Both the position numbers and the translations under genes were made by a program. This document shows, one piece after another, positions 24,993-33,194 of a DNA stretch of 64,000 nucleotides. The number at the start of each line of letters is the position of its first letter. Positions within the stretch are counted from its first letter, which is position 1. The stretch lies in the NCBI GenBank assembly GCA_022425325.1, contig JAKMFW010000022.1, positions 1-64,000 of the forward strand, in the 5' to 3' direction. Below the pieces are notes generated by a model that was given only the letters and a program-made list of their open reading frames with translations, had not been told where the DNA came from and made no database searches. This DNA is from Acidimicrobiales bacterium (GTDB taxonomy: Bacteria; Actinomycetota; Acidimicrobiia; Acidimicrobiales; Aldehydirespiratoraceae).

Positions 24993-26238
24993 CGACACGG
25001 ACGCGCACGGGCGCGCCGAGGCGATCACGGCCCACAACCCGTTCTCAGGCAATCGGCTCGGCTTCGACGCCCCGAGCGTTGTCGATGCCCGCGTCGAAGG
25101 CCGAACCGTGATTGTCACCTACGCCGACAGCACAAGGAACACCTTCCACCACCAGTGGCTCCGCCACAGCTGTTACAGCGAGGTGAGCGGCAGCCCAGCC
25201 GACGGCATCCGCTTCACTACGGCCATCAGTTTCGACAGCGACATCGCCCCGACCTCGGTTGCTGCCCTCGACGGTGACCTTGCCATCGTCTGGAACGACG
25301 GCCACACAAGCCTGTTCGGATCTGATTGGCTTCGCCACCACGCCTACGACACCGCCGGGCGTGCCCGGCGTGCCTCATGGCGACCGACGACCTGGCGAGC
25401 GGAGCTGGCCGATCACTTCCCCACCGTCTCATGGGAGAACGCATGTGACGGCGGTGAAGGACAACTGCGCCTCTACCGAACGCTGCTCGACTACGGCATC
25501 GTGTGCGTCAGCGGGCTCGGCACCGAGCCAGAGCAGACCGAGGCGCTGGCAAACCTGTTAGGCCCGATCCACGAGACCACGGTCTACGGCTACATCTACG
25601 ACGTCAGAGCCGAGCCTGTCGCCAAGCTCGGTGCGAAGACCGGCATGCCCCAGGCACCGCACATCGACGATGCGTTCGCTTACTCCCCACCCGGCATCGA
25701 CGTGTTCCACTGCCTCCACAACACCGACATCGGCGGCATGTCGACCTACGTCGACGGCTTCGCGATCGCCGAGTCGATTCGGGCCGAAGCACCTGAGGCC
25801 CACGAGCTCCTCACGACGGTGCCAATCCAGCACATCCGCCGCCACCCCGACGAGATTGATCTCCGCTTCCGCGGGCCGCTCATCTCGCTTGACGAGTGGG
25901 GCAACACTCGCGGCATCCGGTACTTCGACCGTGCGATGGCGCCGCTCGACGTCGACCCCGACCTGGTCGAGCCGATGTACGACGCAATTCGCGAGTACAA
26001 CCGCCGCATGGTCGATCCAGCGTTTGTTGCCGAGATCCGCGTCTCACCGGGCGACGGGATGCTGATCGACAACCATCGCGTCATGCACGGTCGCACGGCA
26101 TTCGACCCATCTTCAGGACGTCACATCCGGCTTTGTCACGTGCCCCGCGACGAGTTCCACGGCCGTTGGCGCGAACTCGCGCGGCGCCTTGCCCCTGCCG
26201 ACCACGACCTCCACCTACCCCAGGGCTCGCTCACCTGA
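24982..26238 (+). CDS. Gamma-butyrobetaine dioxygenase-like (TauD/TfdA) oxygenase
   Basis: 418 residues from the GTG at 24982, which overlaps the PhyH gene by 11 bases. An N-terminal DUF971-like domain (VVDARVEGRTVIVTYADS, HHQWLRHSCY) precedes the TauD barrel. Iron ligands are HID in PQAPHIDDAFAYSPPG and His in DNHRVMHGRTAFD; the oxoglutarate Arg is in GRHIRLCHVPRDEF. In human BBOX1 the N-terminal domain binds zinc through three Cys and one His. Here only one Cys remains (WLRHSC), so the zinc site appears lost. The enzyme may hydroxylate a betaine or another trimethylamine- or carboxylate-bearing compound; the substrate is uncertain. Confidence 0.87.
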   Translation: MAPDDTDAHGRAEAITAHNPFSGNRLGFDAPSVVDARVEGRTVIVTYADSTRNTFHHQWLRHSCYSEVSGSPADGIRFTTAISFDSDIAPTSVAALDGDLAIVWNDGHTSLFGSDWLRHHAYDTAGRARRASWRPTTWRAELADHFPTVSWENACDGGEGQLRLYRTLLDYGIVCVSGLGTEPEQTEALANLLGPIHETTVYGYIYDVRAEPVAKLGAKTGMPQAPHIDDAFAYSPPGIDVFHCLHNTDIGGMSTYVDGFAIAESIRAEAPEAHELLTTVPIQHIRRHPDEIDLRFRGPLISLDEWGNTRGIRYFDRAMAPLDVDPDLVEPMYDAIREYNRRMVDPAFVAEIRVSPGDGMLIDNHRVMHGRTAFDPSSGRHIRLCHVPRDEFHGRWRELARRLAPADHDLHLPQGSLT

Positions 26239-26324
26239 CCGTTCAAGATCTCGCGCGGTATCTCGCCGATCCGGGATACGTTCTCGCCGTGACCAGCATC
26301 GAAACCGCCTTGTTGACAGCTGGC

Positions 26325-26330
26325 TAACGT
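26325..26330 (+). promoter_or_regulatory. -10 box (TAACGT) of the SLH-peptidase gene
   Basis: TAACGT ends 7 bases before the ATG at 26338; leaderless start. Confidence 0.55.
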
Positions 26331-26337
26331 CGTTTCG

Positions 26338-27606
26338 ATGCGGTCCTTCTGGCGGTTGATCAGCATGCTCACCAGCACGTGTCTTCTGTCGACCCTAGTG
26401 GCAACGCCTGCGGCCGCTGACCCCGTCACCGAGGCGCTTGACGCCACCGATCTCTCCCCTGACGAATTCATGGCCGCGTTCGACGACGCCATCCTCACCG
26501 GCCTGCAACCGATGATCGGACCGGCTCCCTCGATCACCGGCAACGCTGACCTCGACAACCGAATACGAGAACTCGCCGAAGCCCGCGGCTACAAGCGCCG
26601 AGCTGAACCATCCATCCCTCTCACCCGTATCGACGGACGCTTCCTGCAGCCCCAAGCTGCAGCGGCGTGGGAGGAACTCCGCACTGCGGCGACGAACGCC
26701 GGCCACTCGATCACGCTGACGTCGGCGTACCGCAGCGCAAGGCACCAGGCGTGGATCTTCCGGAGCCGACTGGCCGGGACCTCCGACGCTGCCCTCAGCA
26801 CCCTCCTCGAAACCGTGGCAGCACCGGGCTACAGCAAGCACCACACCGGCTACGCGATCGACCTCCGTTCGGGCAACTCCGTGCTGTTCGACTTCGCGAC
26901 AACGCCCGCCTATGCATGGCTGTCCGCCAATAACTTCGCAAACGCCAAGGCACATGGATGGATGCCCTCCTACCCCTTCGGTATCGACGATCAAGGCCCA
27001 AACCCCGAACCGTGGGAGTTCGTCTGGGCCGGCGCCGTCAACATCATCTGCGCGGATTTCGCACCCAGCGAGGGGAATCCGTTCTGCGACACGCTCGACT
27101 CGATCTTTGTCGACGACGTGACGTGGCTCCACCAGACCAAGATCACCACCGGCTGCACCGAGATCCGCTTCTGCACCGAGCGAGCCGTCACTCGTGCCGA
27201 GGGCGCAACCTTTCTTTGGCGACTCTTCGGCCGGTCGTCACCCTCCCAACCCGCCGGGTTCGACGATGTCGCTGAGGGAACGTTCTACGCCGACGCCGTC
27301 GCCTGGATGTTCGAGAACGACATCACCACCGGCACGGGCCCGCTTACATTCTCGCCGTCCGACCCGCTCACACGGGCCCAATTCGTGACCTTGCTCTGGC
27401 GAGCGGCAGGGCAGCCCTCCCCCGCCAGGCCACACCCGTTCGAAGACGTCGGGGCCGATTCGTTCGCGAACGACGCTGTCTCCTGGGCAGCTGGTGAAGG
27501 CATCACCAACGGCACGACACGGACGACCTTCTCTCCCTCTGACACCGTCACCCGCGGTGAAATCGCTGCGTTCCTGCACCGCTTCATCGATCTCGTTCCT
27601 CTCTAG
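26338..27606 (+). CDS. Secreted M15B (VanY-like) D-Ala-D-Ala carboxypeptidase-type protein with SLH repeats
   Basis: 422 residues. The signal peptide occupies residues 1-28 (hydrophobic LISMLTSTCLLSTLVATPAAA, cleavage after AAA). The peptidase domain spans about 90-232: TSAYRSARHQAWIF, the zinc motif SKHHTGYAIDL (S166, H168, D175), and EPWEFVW at 224-230. In VanY relatives the last motif is EPWH, where His is the third zinc ligand; here position 227 is Glu, so activity is doubtful or altered. Residues 250-420 form three SLH-like repeats (FVDDVTWLHQTKITTG, FYADAVAWMFENDITTG, FANDAVSWAAGEGITNG, each followed by TRAE/TRAQ/TRGE). These would attach the protein to the cell surface polymer. Leaderless start. 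Confidence 0.87.
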   Translation: MRSFWRLISMLTSTCLLSTLVATPAAADPVTEALDATDLSPDEFMAAFDDAILTGLQPMIGPAPSITGNADLDNRIRELAEARGYKRRAEPSIPLTRIDGRFLQPQAAAAWEELRTAATNAGHSITLTSAYRSARHQAWIFRSRLAGTSDAALSTLLETVAAPGYSKHHTGYAIDLRSGNSVLFDFATTPAYAWLSANNFANAKAHGWMPSYPFGIDDQGPNPEPWEFVWAGAVNIICADFAPSEGNPFCDTLDSIFVDDVTWLHQTKITTGCTEIRFCTERAVTRAEGATFLWRLFGRSSPSQPAGFDDVAEGTFYADAVAWMFENDITTGTGPLTFSPSDPLTRAQFVTLLWRAAGQPSPARPHPFEDVGADSFANDAVSWAAGEGITNGTTRTTFSPSDTVTRGEIAAFLHRFIDLVPL

Positions 27607-27699
27607 GGACTGCGGCCGCACGCAGCGGGTTCGATCTCACTGCCACGCCGGAAGATCTGCGCAGCGACCCTCGTGAAGGTGTCCGTACCGAGGCAGGAT

Positions 27700-27705
27700 T
27701 AGTGT
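27700..27705 (+). promoter_or_regulatory. -10 box (TAGTGT) of selO
   Basis: TAGTGT ends 5 bases before the ATG at 27711; leaderless start. Confidence 0.5.
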
Positions 27706-27710
27706 TGGGC

Positions 27711-29318
27711 ATGGCCGTTTCCCTCGACGAGCTCACCTTCGACAACCGGTTCACCAATGACCTCCCCGGTGATCCGATGGATCTCAACCAGCCTCGACAG
27801 GTGCACAACGCGGCGTACAGCCGGGTGCGGCCCAAGGCAACCGCATCGCCAGAGCTGCTGGCGCATTCGCCCGAGGTACTGGCCGATCTCGGCCTCGACT
27901 CGCGGATTGCCGAAACCGACGAGTTCGCCCGCGTGTTCTCAGGGAACGCCACCCTTGCTGCGATGGAGCCGCACGCGATGGCCTACGGCGGTCACCAGTT
28001 CGGGCACTGGGCCGGCCAGCTCGGCGACGGACGAGCGATCGCTCTCGGCGAGATCGTCACCGACGACGGCGCCCGCCACATGCTCCAGCTCAAAGGCGCC
28101 GGCCCCACGCCCTACAGCCGCCGGGCCGATGGCCTCGCCGTGCTTCGCAGCTCCGTGCGCGAATTCCTGTGCAGCGAAGCAATGCATCACCTCGGTGTCC
28201 CCACGACTCGTGCGCTGAGCCTCACCACCACTGGCGACCAGGTGATGCGCGACATGTTCTACGACGGCAACCCCGAATGGGAGACCGGTGCCGTGGTGTG
28301 CCGCGTCGCTCCGTCATTCATTCGGTTCGGCACGTTCGAACTCCCGATGTCGCGCGACGACAACGAACTGCTCCAAGCCCTGGCCGACCACACGATCTCG
28401 CTGCATTTCCCGGAGATCGCCGACGGCCGCACGGAGGGCTTTCAGGCCGCCGACTACGTCGCCTGGTTCCGGGAGATCTCGAAACGCACTGCCGAGATGA
28501 TCGTGCATTGGCAGCGAGTCGGGTTCGTTCACGGCGTGATGAACACCGACAACATGTCGATTCACGGTCTGACGATCGACTACGGGCCCTACGGCTGGCT
28601 CGAGGACTACAACCCCGGCTGGACCCCGAATACCACCGACCGTGAATACAAGCGCTACCGATTCGGTGCGCAGCCACACATCGGGCAGTGGAACTGCACC
28701 CAGCTCGCCAACGCGATCTATCCGCTCGTCGGCGAGGTCGAGCCACTCCAGGAGGCACTCGAGACCTACGTCGACGTGTTCAACACCGACTGGCGTCGAA
28801 TGATGGGCGACAAGCTCGGTATCGTCGAACTCGACAGCGAGCGCGACACCGAACTCATCCACGACCTGCTCGAGCTCCTCCCGAAGATCGAGACCGACAT
28901 GACCCTCTTCTTCCGAGGGCTCGCGAACGTCTCGACTGACGACGGTCTCGATCTTGACGCTCGCGTTGCTCCACTCCTCGGGGCCTATTACGACCCGGAC
29001 ACCTTCACCGGCGATGTGCGGGCCGAGACCGATGCCTGGCTCGATCGCTACATCGCCCGACTCCGCGAGGAAGGTCGCACCGACACCAATCGGGCCCAGG
29101 CGATGAATACCGTCAACCCGTTGTTCGTCTTGCGCAACTATGTCGCCCAACTGGCGATCGACGAGGCCGACACGGGTGATCCATCGCTGATCCTCGAGCT
29201 GCTCGACACGCTTCGCACGCCCTACACCGAACAACCCGGTCGGGAGCGCTTCGCCGAGAAACGCCCCGAATGGGCCCGTGTGCGACCCGGTTGCTCCATG
29301 CTCAGCTGTTCAAGCTGA
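27711..29318 (+). CDS. selO: Protein adenylyltransferase SelO (YdiU family)
   Basis: 535 residues from the ATG at 27711. SelO is a pseudokinase that transfers AMP to Ser/Thr/Tyr of target proteins and has been linked to oxidative stress. Family motifs: GNATLAAMEPHAMAYGGHQF near residue 80, GDGRAIALGE, LQLKGAGPTPYSRRADG (with the catalytic Lys), GVPTTRALSLT, and HGVMNTDNMSIHGLTIDYGP (HxxNTDN and D of the metal site). The C-terminus is CSMLSCSS, with cysteine where animal SelO has selenocysteine. The stop codon forms part of the first of two hairpins at 29302-29347. Confidence 0.95.
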   Translation: MAVSLDELTFDNRFTNDLPGDPMDLNQPRQVHNAAYSRVRPKATASPELLAHSPEVLADLGLDSRIAETDEFARVFSGNATLAAMEPHAMAYGGHQFGHWAGQLGDGRAIALGEIVTDDGARHMLQLKGAGPTPYSRRADGLAVLRSSVREFLCSEAMHHLGVPTTRALSLTTTGDQVMRDMFYDGNPEWETGAVVCRVAPSFIRFGTFELPMSRDDNELLQALADHTISLHFPEIADGRTEGFQAADYVAWFREISKRTAEMIVHWQRVGFVHGVMNTDNMSIHGLTIDYGPYGWLEDYNPGWTPNTTDREYKRYRFGAQPHIGQWNCTQLANAIYPLVGEVEPLQEALETYVDVFNTDWRRMMGDKLGIVELDSERDTELIHDLLELLPKIETDMTLFFRGLANVSTDDGLDLDARVAPLLGAYYDPDTFTGDVRAETDAWLDRYIARLREEGRTDTNRAQAMNTVNPLFVLRNYVAQLAIDEADTGDPSLILELLDTLRTPYTEQPGRERFAEKRPEWARVRPGCSMLSCSS

Positions 29319-29347
29319 CGGTGTCAGGGCTCAGCTGTTCACGCTGA
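29302..29347. repeat. Tandem dyad (29-bp period) at the selO/C26-hydrolase junction
   Basis: Two near-identical units start at 29302 and 29331 (TCAGCTGTTCAAGCTGA and TCAGCTGTTCACGCTGA, one mismatch). Each folds as TCAGC...GCTGA. The first contains the selO stop and the second contains the stop of the convergent gene. No T-tract follows. They may be a paired 3'-end hairpin or a terminator for both strands. Confidence 0.6.
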
Positions 29348-30043
29348 CGCCTGCTCGACCAACCACACGACGGCGGGATCGATCCCGCCCAGCAGTTCGG
29401 GATGCCACTGCACGCCGAGGGCGGTCTTGCCGGCGATCTCGACCGCCTCGACGAGGCCGTCGTCGGGCCCGCCGACGGTACGTCCGACCGGGATGATGCC
29501 GTTGCCGAACTGATCGATGCCTTGGTGGTGGAGGCTGTTCACCTCGATCTCGTCGCCGTACACGGCATGAGCCACACTGCCGGACTCGAAAGCGATGCGG
29601 TGATGGGTCGCAGCAGGGTCGCCACTCGGTTCGACATGGGCGGGAAGGTGCTGGTGCAGCGTGCCGCCGAGGTGGACGTTCATCATCTGAACACCGCGGC
29701 AGACACCGAGTACGGGGAGATCAATCTTAAGAGCGGCATCGAGCAGGCTGCGTTCGTGTGCATCGCGATGCGAACTGGTGTTGCCGAGATTCGGGTCGGG
29801 CTCCTGACCGAACTCGGCCGGATCGATGTCGTCGCCGCCGCTGAGCAGGAGGCCATCGAGCCGTTCGAGGATCTCAGGACCGGCATCGGCCGGAATCCAC
29901 ACGGGGATTCCGCCGGCCCGCTGCACGGCCCGGGCATAGTCGCCGTAGAAGACGTCGATATCGACGGTGCGCAGCACGTCGAGCACATCGATCAGTGTCG
30001 ATGCCGGTTTCTGCTCGCCCGTGATGCCGATGAGCGGTCGCAT
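29339..30043 (-). CDS. Peptidase C26 / gamma-glutamyl-gamma-aminobutyrate hydrolase-like class I glutamine amidotransferase
   Basis: 234 residues from the ATG at 30043. The class I amidotransferase triad is present: nucleophile in LPVLGVCRGVQMMNVHLGG (Cys near residue 118), and His plus Glu in ALGVQWHPELL. GLLLSGGDDIDPAEFGQEP and VNSLHHQGID are typical of PuuD-like hydrolases, which cleave gamma-glutamyl amides in putrescine or similar amine catabolism. The substrate cannot be fixed. It is leaderless: TACGCT (30056-30051) lies 7 bases before the ATG. It converges on selO with a pair of hairpins covering both ends. Confidence 0.88.
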   Translation of the reverse strand: MRPLIGITGEQKPASTLIDVLDVLRTVDIDVFYGDYARAVQRAGGIPVWIPADAGPEILERLDGLLLSGGDDIDPAEFGQEPDPNLGNTSSHRDAHERSLLDAALKIDLPVLGVCRGVQMMNVHLGGTLHQHLPAHVEPSGDPAATHHRIAFESGSVAHAVYGDEIEVNSLHHQGIDQFGNGIIPVGRTVGGPDDGLVEAVEIAGKTALGVQWHPELLGGIDPAVVWLVEQASA

Positions 30044-30050
30044 GTCCGGA

Positions 30051-30056
30051 AGCGTA
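30051..30056 (-). promoter_or_regulatory. -10 box (TACGCT) of the C26 hydrolase
   Basis: TACGCT on the minus strand, 7 bases before the ATG at 30043. Confidence 0.55.
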
Positions 30057-30077
30057 CGTCCGCCGACGGGCCATTCG

Positions 30078-30968
30078 TCAGCCGCGGCTCGTCCGCAACG
30101 GCGCATCCGTGTGACGCGCCCGCTGGGTGAGCCAAACCACCGCCGCAAGGATGATCGCGCCACCGACGAGCGTGGCGTCGGTCGGGGTCTCGTCATAAGC
30201 CCACCAGACCCAGACCGGCCCGAGCACGATCTCTGACATCAGCAGCAGCGAACCATCCGGCGCCGGCACGGCCTGCTGACCCCAGTTGAAGAACGGCAGC
30301 GGCATCCCGATCAGCAGCGCCCCTGCCAAAAGACCGATCACGAGATCGCGTCCGCTCACGTCGAAGCCATTGCCGAACGCCGCGACAAGCGCCGCCCCGG
30401 TGCCGCAAACCCCTCCCGCAATCAGGACCGGCACAACCGGGTCTCCCTCACCACCGGCCCGGATGAGGGTGGAGTACATCCCGAGCCCGAGTGGGATGAA
30501 GCCGACGATCACGATCGCCCAACCGATCCCGGCGTCGAGCCCCGACGAGACCATCACCGCAACACCGACAATCGCTGCACCCGAAGCGATGATTGCGTCT
30601 CGCTCGAAAACCTCGCGCAGGATCAGCCAACTGAAGACCGCGGCACCGAGTGGCGCAAGTGCCTGGAACAGCAGCACGAACGCAACATCGGCATGGCTGA
30701 GCGCGACGATGAAGCTGATCATCATCGTGCCGAGCAGCACACCGGCGGCAGCGTGCTGCCAGGCAAGCCGACGAACGACACCACCGAGATCCTGGCGGTT
30801 CTGCCACCACACGATCGGGGCCACGACAAGCACGGCACCGAGGCCGCGAAAAGTCAGGTACTGCCAGGCATCGATGTCGTCGGCCGCCCGAAAGAACAAG
30901 CCGCCGAAACTGAACACCACGCCCGCAGCGAGAACCGCCAGAGCCCCACGACGCCGAGTAGGAGCCAA
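30078..30968 (-). CDS. EamA/DMT family transporter
   Basis: 296 residues from a TTG at 30968, with an AAGG ribosome-binding site 6 bases upstream, immediately after the MOSC gene stop. A GTG at 31019 would give a longer form overlapping the MOSC gene by 50 bases. About ten hydrophobic helices are arranged as two EamA repeats (ALAVLAAGVVFSFGGLFF, VAFVLLFQALAPLGAAVFSW, WAIVIVGFIPLGLGMYS, LVGGAIILAAVVWL). Such proteins export or import small metabolites; the substrate is unknown. It is translationally linked to the MOSC-domain gene upstream. Confidence 0.85.
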   Translation of the reverse strand: MAPTRRRGALAVLAAGVVFSFGGLFFRAADDIDAWQYLTFRGLGAVLVVAPIVWWQNRQDLGGVVRRLAWQHAAAGVLLGTMMISFIVALSHADVAFVLLFQALAPLGAAVFSWLILREVFERDAIIASGAAIVGVAVMVSSGLDAGIGWAIVIVGFIPLGLGMYSTLIRAGGEGDPVVPVLIAGGVCGTGAALVAAFGNGFDVSGRDLVIGLLAGALLIGMPLPFFNWGQQAVPAPDGSLLLMSEIVLGPVWVWWAYDETPTDATLVGGAIILAAVVWLTQRARHTDAPLRTSRG

Positions 30969-30969
30969 C

Positions 30970-31530
30970 TCAGACCTTGCGAATCGTGTCGCCCTGGCGG
31001 ATGGCGCCCGGCGTGACAACGCGGGCGTTCACACCGCGAAGGTGAAGTTCGGTACCGAGTTCGGAGTTCACGAACCGGTGGGCGTCGAGACCAAACCGCT
31101 GGGTGAACTTCGCACACCCTTGATGGGGCTGATCGGTGATCTCGATCACGGCATCGCCGATCGCCAGCTTGGTCCACGCGGGCAGGTTCGACTCGCTGAG
31201 GTCGAGGTCGACGATGAGCTGATCACCGGCCAACGCCATGCGCTCCGGCGTACCGGCGAGTTGGGCCAGGATCCGGGCGTTCATGATGTTGAGCTGCATG
31301 TCCGGATGCGGTCCGCCACCCTCGGTGCGTGACGACGAGCGTTGATTCCAGTTGTCGCCGGCGAGGCCCTCCTCCACGTTGAGTTCGGCCTCAGCAAGCA
31401 CCACCCGCGCATCGACCTCGGGACGCTGCACGATGAGTTCGAGCGTGCCGTGATCCCTAGGCGACGCCCTCACATGATCAAGACCGGCCTCGATCTCTGC
31501 GGTGGTCAGGTGCACGATGTCGCCACTCAT
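30970..31530 (-). CDS. MOSC domain-containing protein
   Basis: 186 residues. MOSC domains bind molybdenum cofactor or sulfur and occur in Moco sulfurases and YiiM/mARC-type enzymes. The conserved Cys lies in QPHQGCAKFTQRFG (about residue 138), and GLRGVNARVVTPG-like C-terminal strands (LHLRGVNARVVTPG) are visible. This is a stand-alone MOSC protein without an added ferredoxin domain. It is leaderless: TAGGGT (31543-31538) lies 7 bases before the ATG. The TAG of that box is also the stop codon of the upstream SDR gene. The EamA gene follows one base after its stop. Confidence 0.88.
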   Translation of the reverse strand: MSGDIVHLTTAEIEAGLDHVRASPRDHGTLELIVQRPEVDARVVLAEAELNVEEGLAGDNWNQRSSSRTEGGGPHPDMQLNIMNARILAQLAGTPERMALAGDQLIVDLDLSESNLPAWTKLAIGDAVIEITDQPHQGCAKFTQRFGLDAHRFVNSELGTELHLRGVNARVVTPGAIRQGDTIRKV

Positions 31531-31537
31531 GAGCGCA

Positions 31538-31543
31538 ACCCTA
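31538..31543 (-). promoter_or_regulatory. -10 box (TAGGGT) of the MOSC gene containing the SDR stop codon
   Basis: The TAG stop of the upstream SDR (31543-31541) is the first half of TAGGGT, 7 bases before the MOSC ATG. Confidence 0.6.
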
Positions 31544-32317
31544 CGACAGGGGCGGCACGCCGGTGAGGTTGATCTCGTTGAGCAACCCCCCGTCGATCAC
31601 GACGGCCTGGCCGGTGATGGCACTGCTCTCGTCACTGCCGAGGAACAGGGCGAGATCAGCGATCTCCTCAGGGCGGATGGTCCGACCGAGCGCCGCCATG
31701 TCCGACACCTGCTCCCGGGTGATGAGCCCGATGCCGAGGACCTGCTCGAACATCGGGGTCTCCACCACGCCTGGGCAGATGCAGTTGGCGCGCACGCCCT
31801 TGCGGCCGTACTCGATCGCCACAGTTCGAGTGAGGTTGATCAAGCCGGCCTTCGCCGTGCAGTACGGGGCGTTTGCGGCACTGGCTGCGAGGCCGTACAC
31901 CGACGAGGTCGAGATGATCGACCCGCTTCCCTGCTCCACCATGTGCGGAAGCGCTGCCTGCATGCCATAGAGCGGCCCCTTGAGCATCACCGACAGGCTG
32001 GCGTCGAAGCCGTCGAGATCGAGATCCGCCACGTACCCACCGGTCGATGTCGCGGCGTTGTTGAAGATGACGTCGATGCGGCCGTGGTCGCTGACGCACC
32101 GATCGACCACGGCCCGAACCTGATCGGGATCGGTGACATCACAATGCACATAGGTGACCGCCCCGCCGATATCGGCGACCATCTCGGCGCCGCGCTCGTC
32201 GTCGATGTCCGCCGCAATCACAGCTGCACCCTCTGCGACGTAGCGCTTGGCCGTAGCCCAGCCGATCCCGCCGCTCGCTCCTGTGATGACCGCTGCTCGT
32301 CCGTCCATACGTCCCAT
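31541..32317 (-). CDS. Short-chain dehydrogenase/reductase (SDR)
   Basis: 258 residues from the ATG at 32317; the ATG at 32308 is equally possible and shortens the protein by three residues. Classical SDR: AAVITGASGGIGWATA (TGxxxGIG), DIDDERGAEM (Asp after beta-2, favouring NAD), NNAATS, the Ser of ISTSSVYGLAAS, and YCTAKAGL (YxxxK) near residue 150. Its C-terminus reads GQAVVIDGGLLNE. The substrate is unknown. No -10 box with leaderless spacing and no convincing ribosome-binding site is seen, so the start is uncertain. It is cotranscribed or abutting with the MOSC gene, whose promoter overlaps the stop. Confidence 0.88.
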   Translation of the reverse strand: MGRMDGRAAVITGASGGIGWATAKRYVAEGAAVIAADIDDERGAEMVADIGGAVTYVHCDVTDPDQVRAVVDRCVSDHGRIDVIFNNAATSTGGYVADLDLDGFDASLSVMLKGPLYGMQAALPHMVEQGSGSIISTSSVYGLAASAANAPYCTAKAGLINLTRTVAIEYGRKGVRANCICPGVVETPMFEQVLGIGLITREQVSDMAALGRTIRPEEIADLALFLGSDESSAITGQAVVIDGGLLNEINLTGVPPLS

Positions 32318-32403
32318 GCACGCGAGTCTGACCGGTCCGGCCCGACCAGGCCACTCCTCGATGTGCAACCGGGGACTCGGAGCGCAGCGCAGGCAGGACT
32401 GCG

Positions 32404-33144
32404 TCAGTACAAGCCGAGCAGACGCCCCGAGAGGGCGAACACCGCCACGATCATGACCGGACGTACCACCCGCGCCCCTGCGGCGACATTGATCCGAGCG
32501 CCGAGCCAGCCGCCGAACGCAAACCCGACCGCAAGCGGCAGGGCCAGCGCCCAATCGATGCGGTCATTGAGCAGAAAGGCCGGGAGCGCAAAGAAGGTGA
32601 AGAGTGCGGTGGCGATCACCTTGATGTGATTGGCGACGAGGAGGTCGACCCCGGCTCGAGCGAGTGCCACCAGGATCATCAGCCCCACGCCGACCTGGAA
32701 CGCACCGCCGTAGGTCCCGATAGCGAAGAACACCAACGAGGTGACCCAGACCGGCCATTGCGGTTTCTCTGCGAGCGCCTCCGTGTCTGGCTTCCGCAAC
32801 GAGAGCACCAGGATCGGGATCATCAGCACGCCGAAGATCTGTTCGAACGTGTCGTCGGCAATCTGGCTGACGACGGTCGAGCCAACGACACTGCCGACCA
32901 CCGCCGGGACCAGAATCCGCTTCGCGCCCTCCATCCCAGCCACACCGTGTTTGGAGAACGTGCGCGCCGCATTGAGCGTGCCGGTGAGGATGCCCACGCG
33001 ATTTGTCCCGTTGGCGACCGTGCCGGGCGCCCCGACGAGCACGAGCGCCGGCACCGTGATCAGCGAACCACCACCGGCGAGGGTGTTGATGATCGACGCA
33101 ACGGTCCCGACTCCGAGGAGCAGGAGCGAGTCGACCAGATCCAT
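32404..33144 (-). CDS. TauE/SafE family sulfite/organosulfonate exporter-like membrane protein
   Basis: 246 residues from the ATG at 33144. About eight transmembrane segments are arranged in two repeats, with the family motif INTLAGGGSLITVPALVLVG near residue 20 and GTYGGAFQVGVGLMILVAL in the second half. Members carry sulfite, sulfonates or other anions across the membrane; the substrate is not determined. It is leaderless: TAGTGT (33158-33153) lies 8 bases before the ATG. It is divergent from the DUF2207 gene with only 50 bases between starts. Confidence 0.88.
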   Translation of the reverse strand: MDLVDSLLLLGVGTVASIINTLAGGGSLITVPALVLVGAPGTVANGTNRVGILTGTLNAARTFSKHGVAGMEGAKRILVPAVVGSVVGSTVVSQIADDTFEQIFGVLMIPILVLSLRKPDTEALAEKPQWPVWVTSLVFFAIGTYGGAFQVGVGLMILVALARAGVDLLVANHIKVIATALFTFFALPAFLLNDRIDWALALPLAVGFAFGGWLGARINVAAGARVVRPVMIVAVFALSGRLLGLY

Positions 33145-33152
33145 GCCGGGCG

Positions 33153-33188
33153 ACACTACCGGCCCACGACGGCACCGCCATCTACGAT
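33153..33188. promoter_or_regulatory. Divergent leaderless promoters (TauE / DUF2207)
   Basis: The minus -10 TAGTGT (33158-33153) is 8 bases from the ATG at 33144. The plus -10 TACGAT (33183-33188) is 6 bases from the ATG at 33195. Confidence 0.55.
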
Positions 33189-33194
33189 GACCCC

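Noticed and set aside
26313-26318. TTGACA as a -35 box for the SLH-peptidase gene
   Set aside because: It lies only 6 bases before the TAACGT -10 box, far from the needed 16-18 bases, so it is probably chance.
29311-29318. TGA at the end of selO as a selenocysteine codon
   Set aside because: The frame already ends in SCSS with Cys at the usual Sec position. The hairpin there lacks bacterial SECIS features and no further conserved residues follow.
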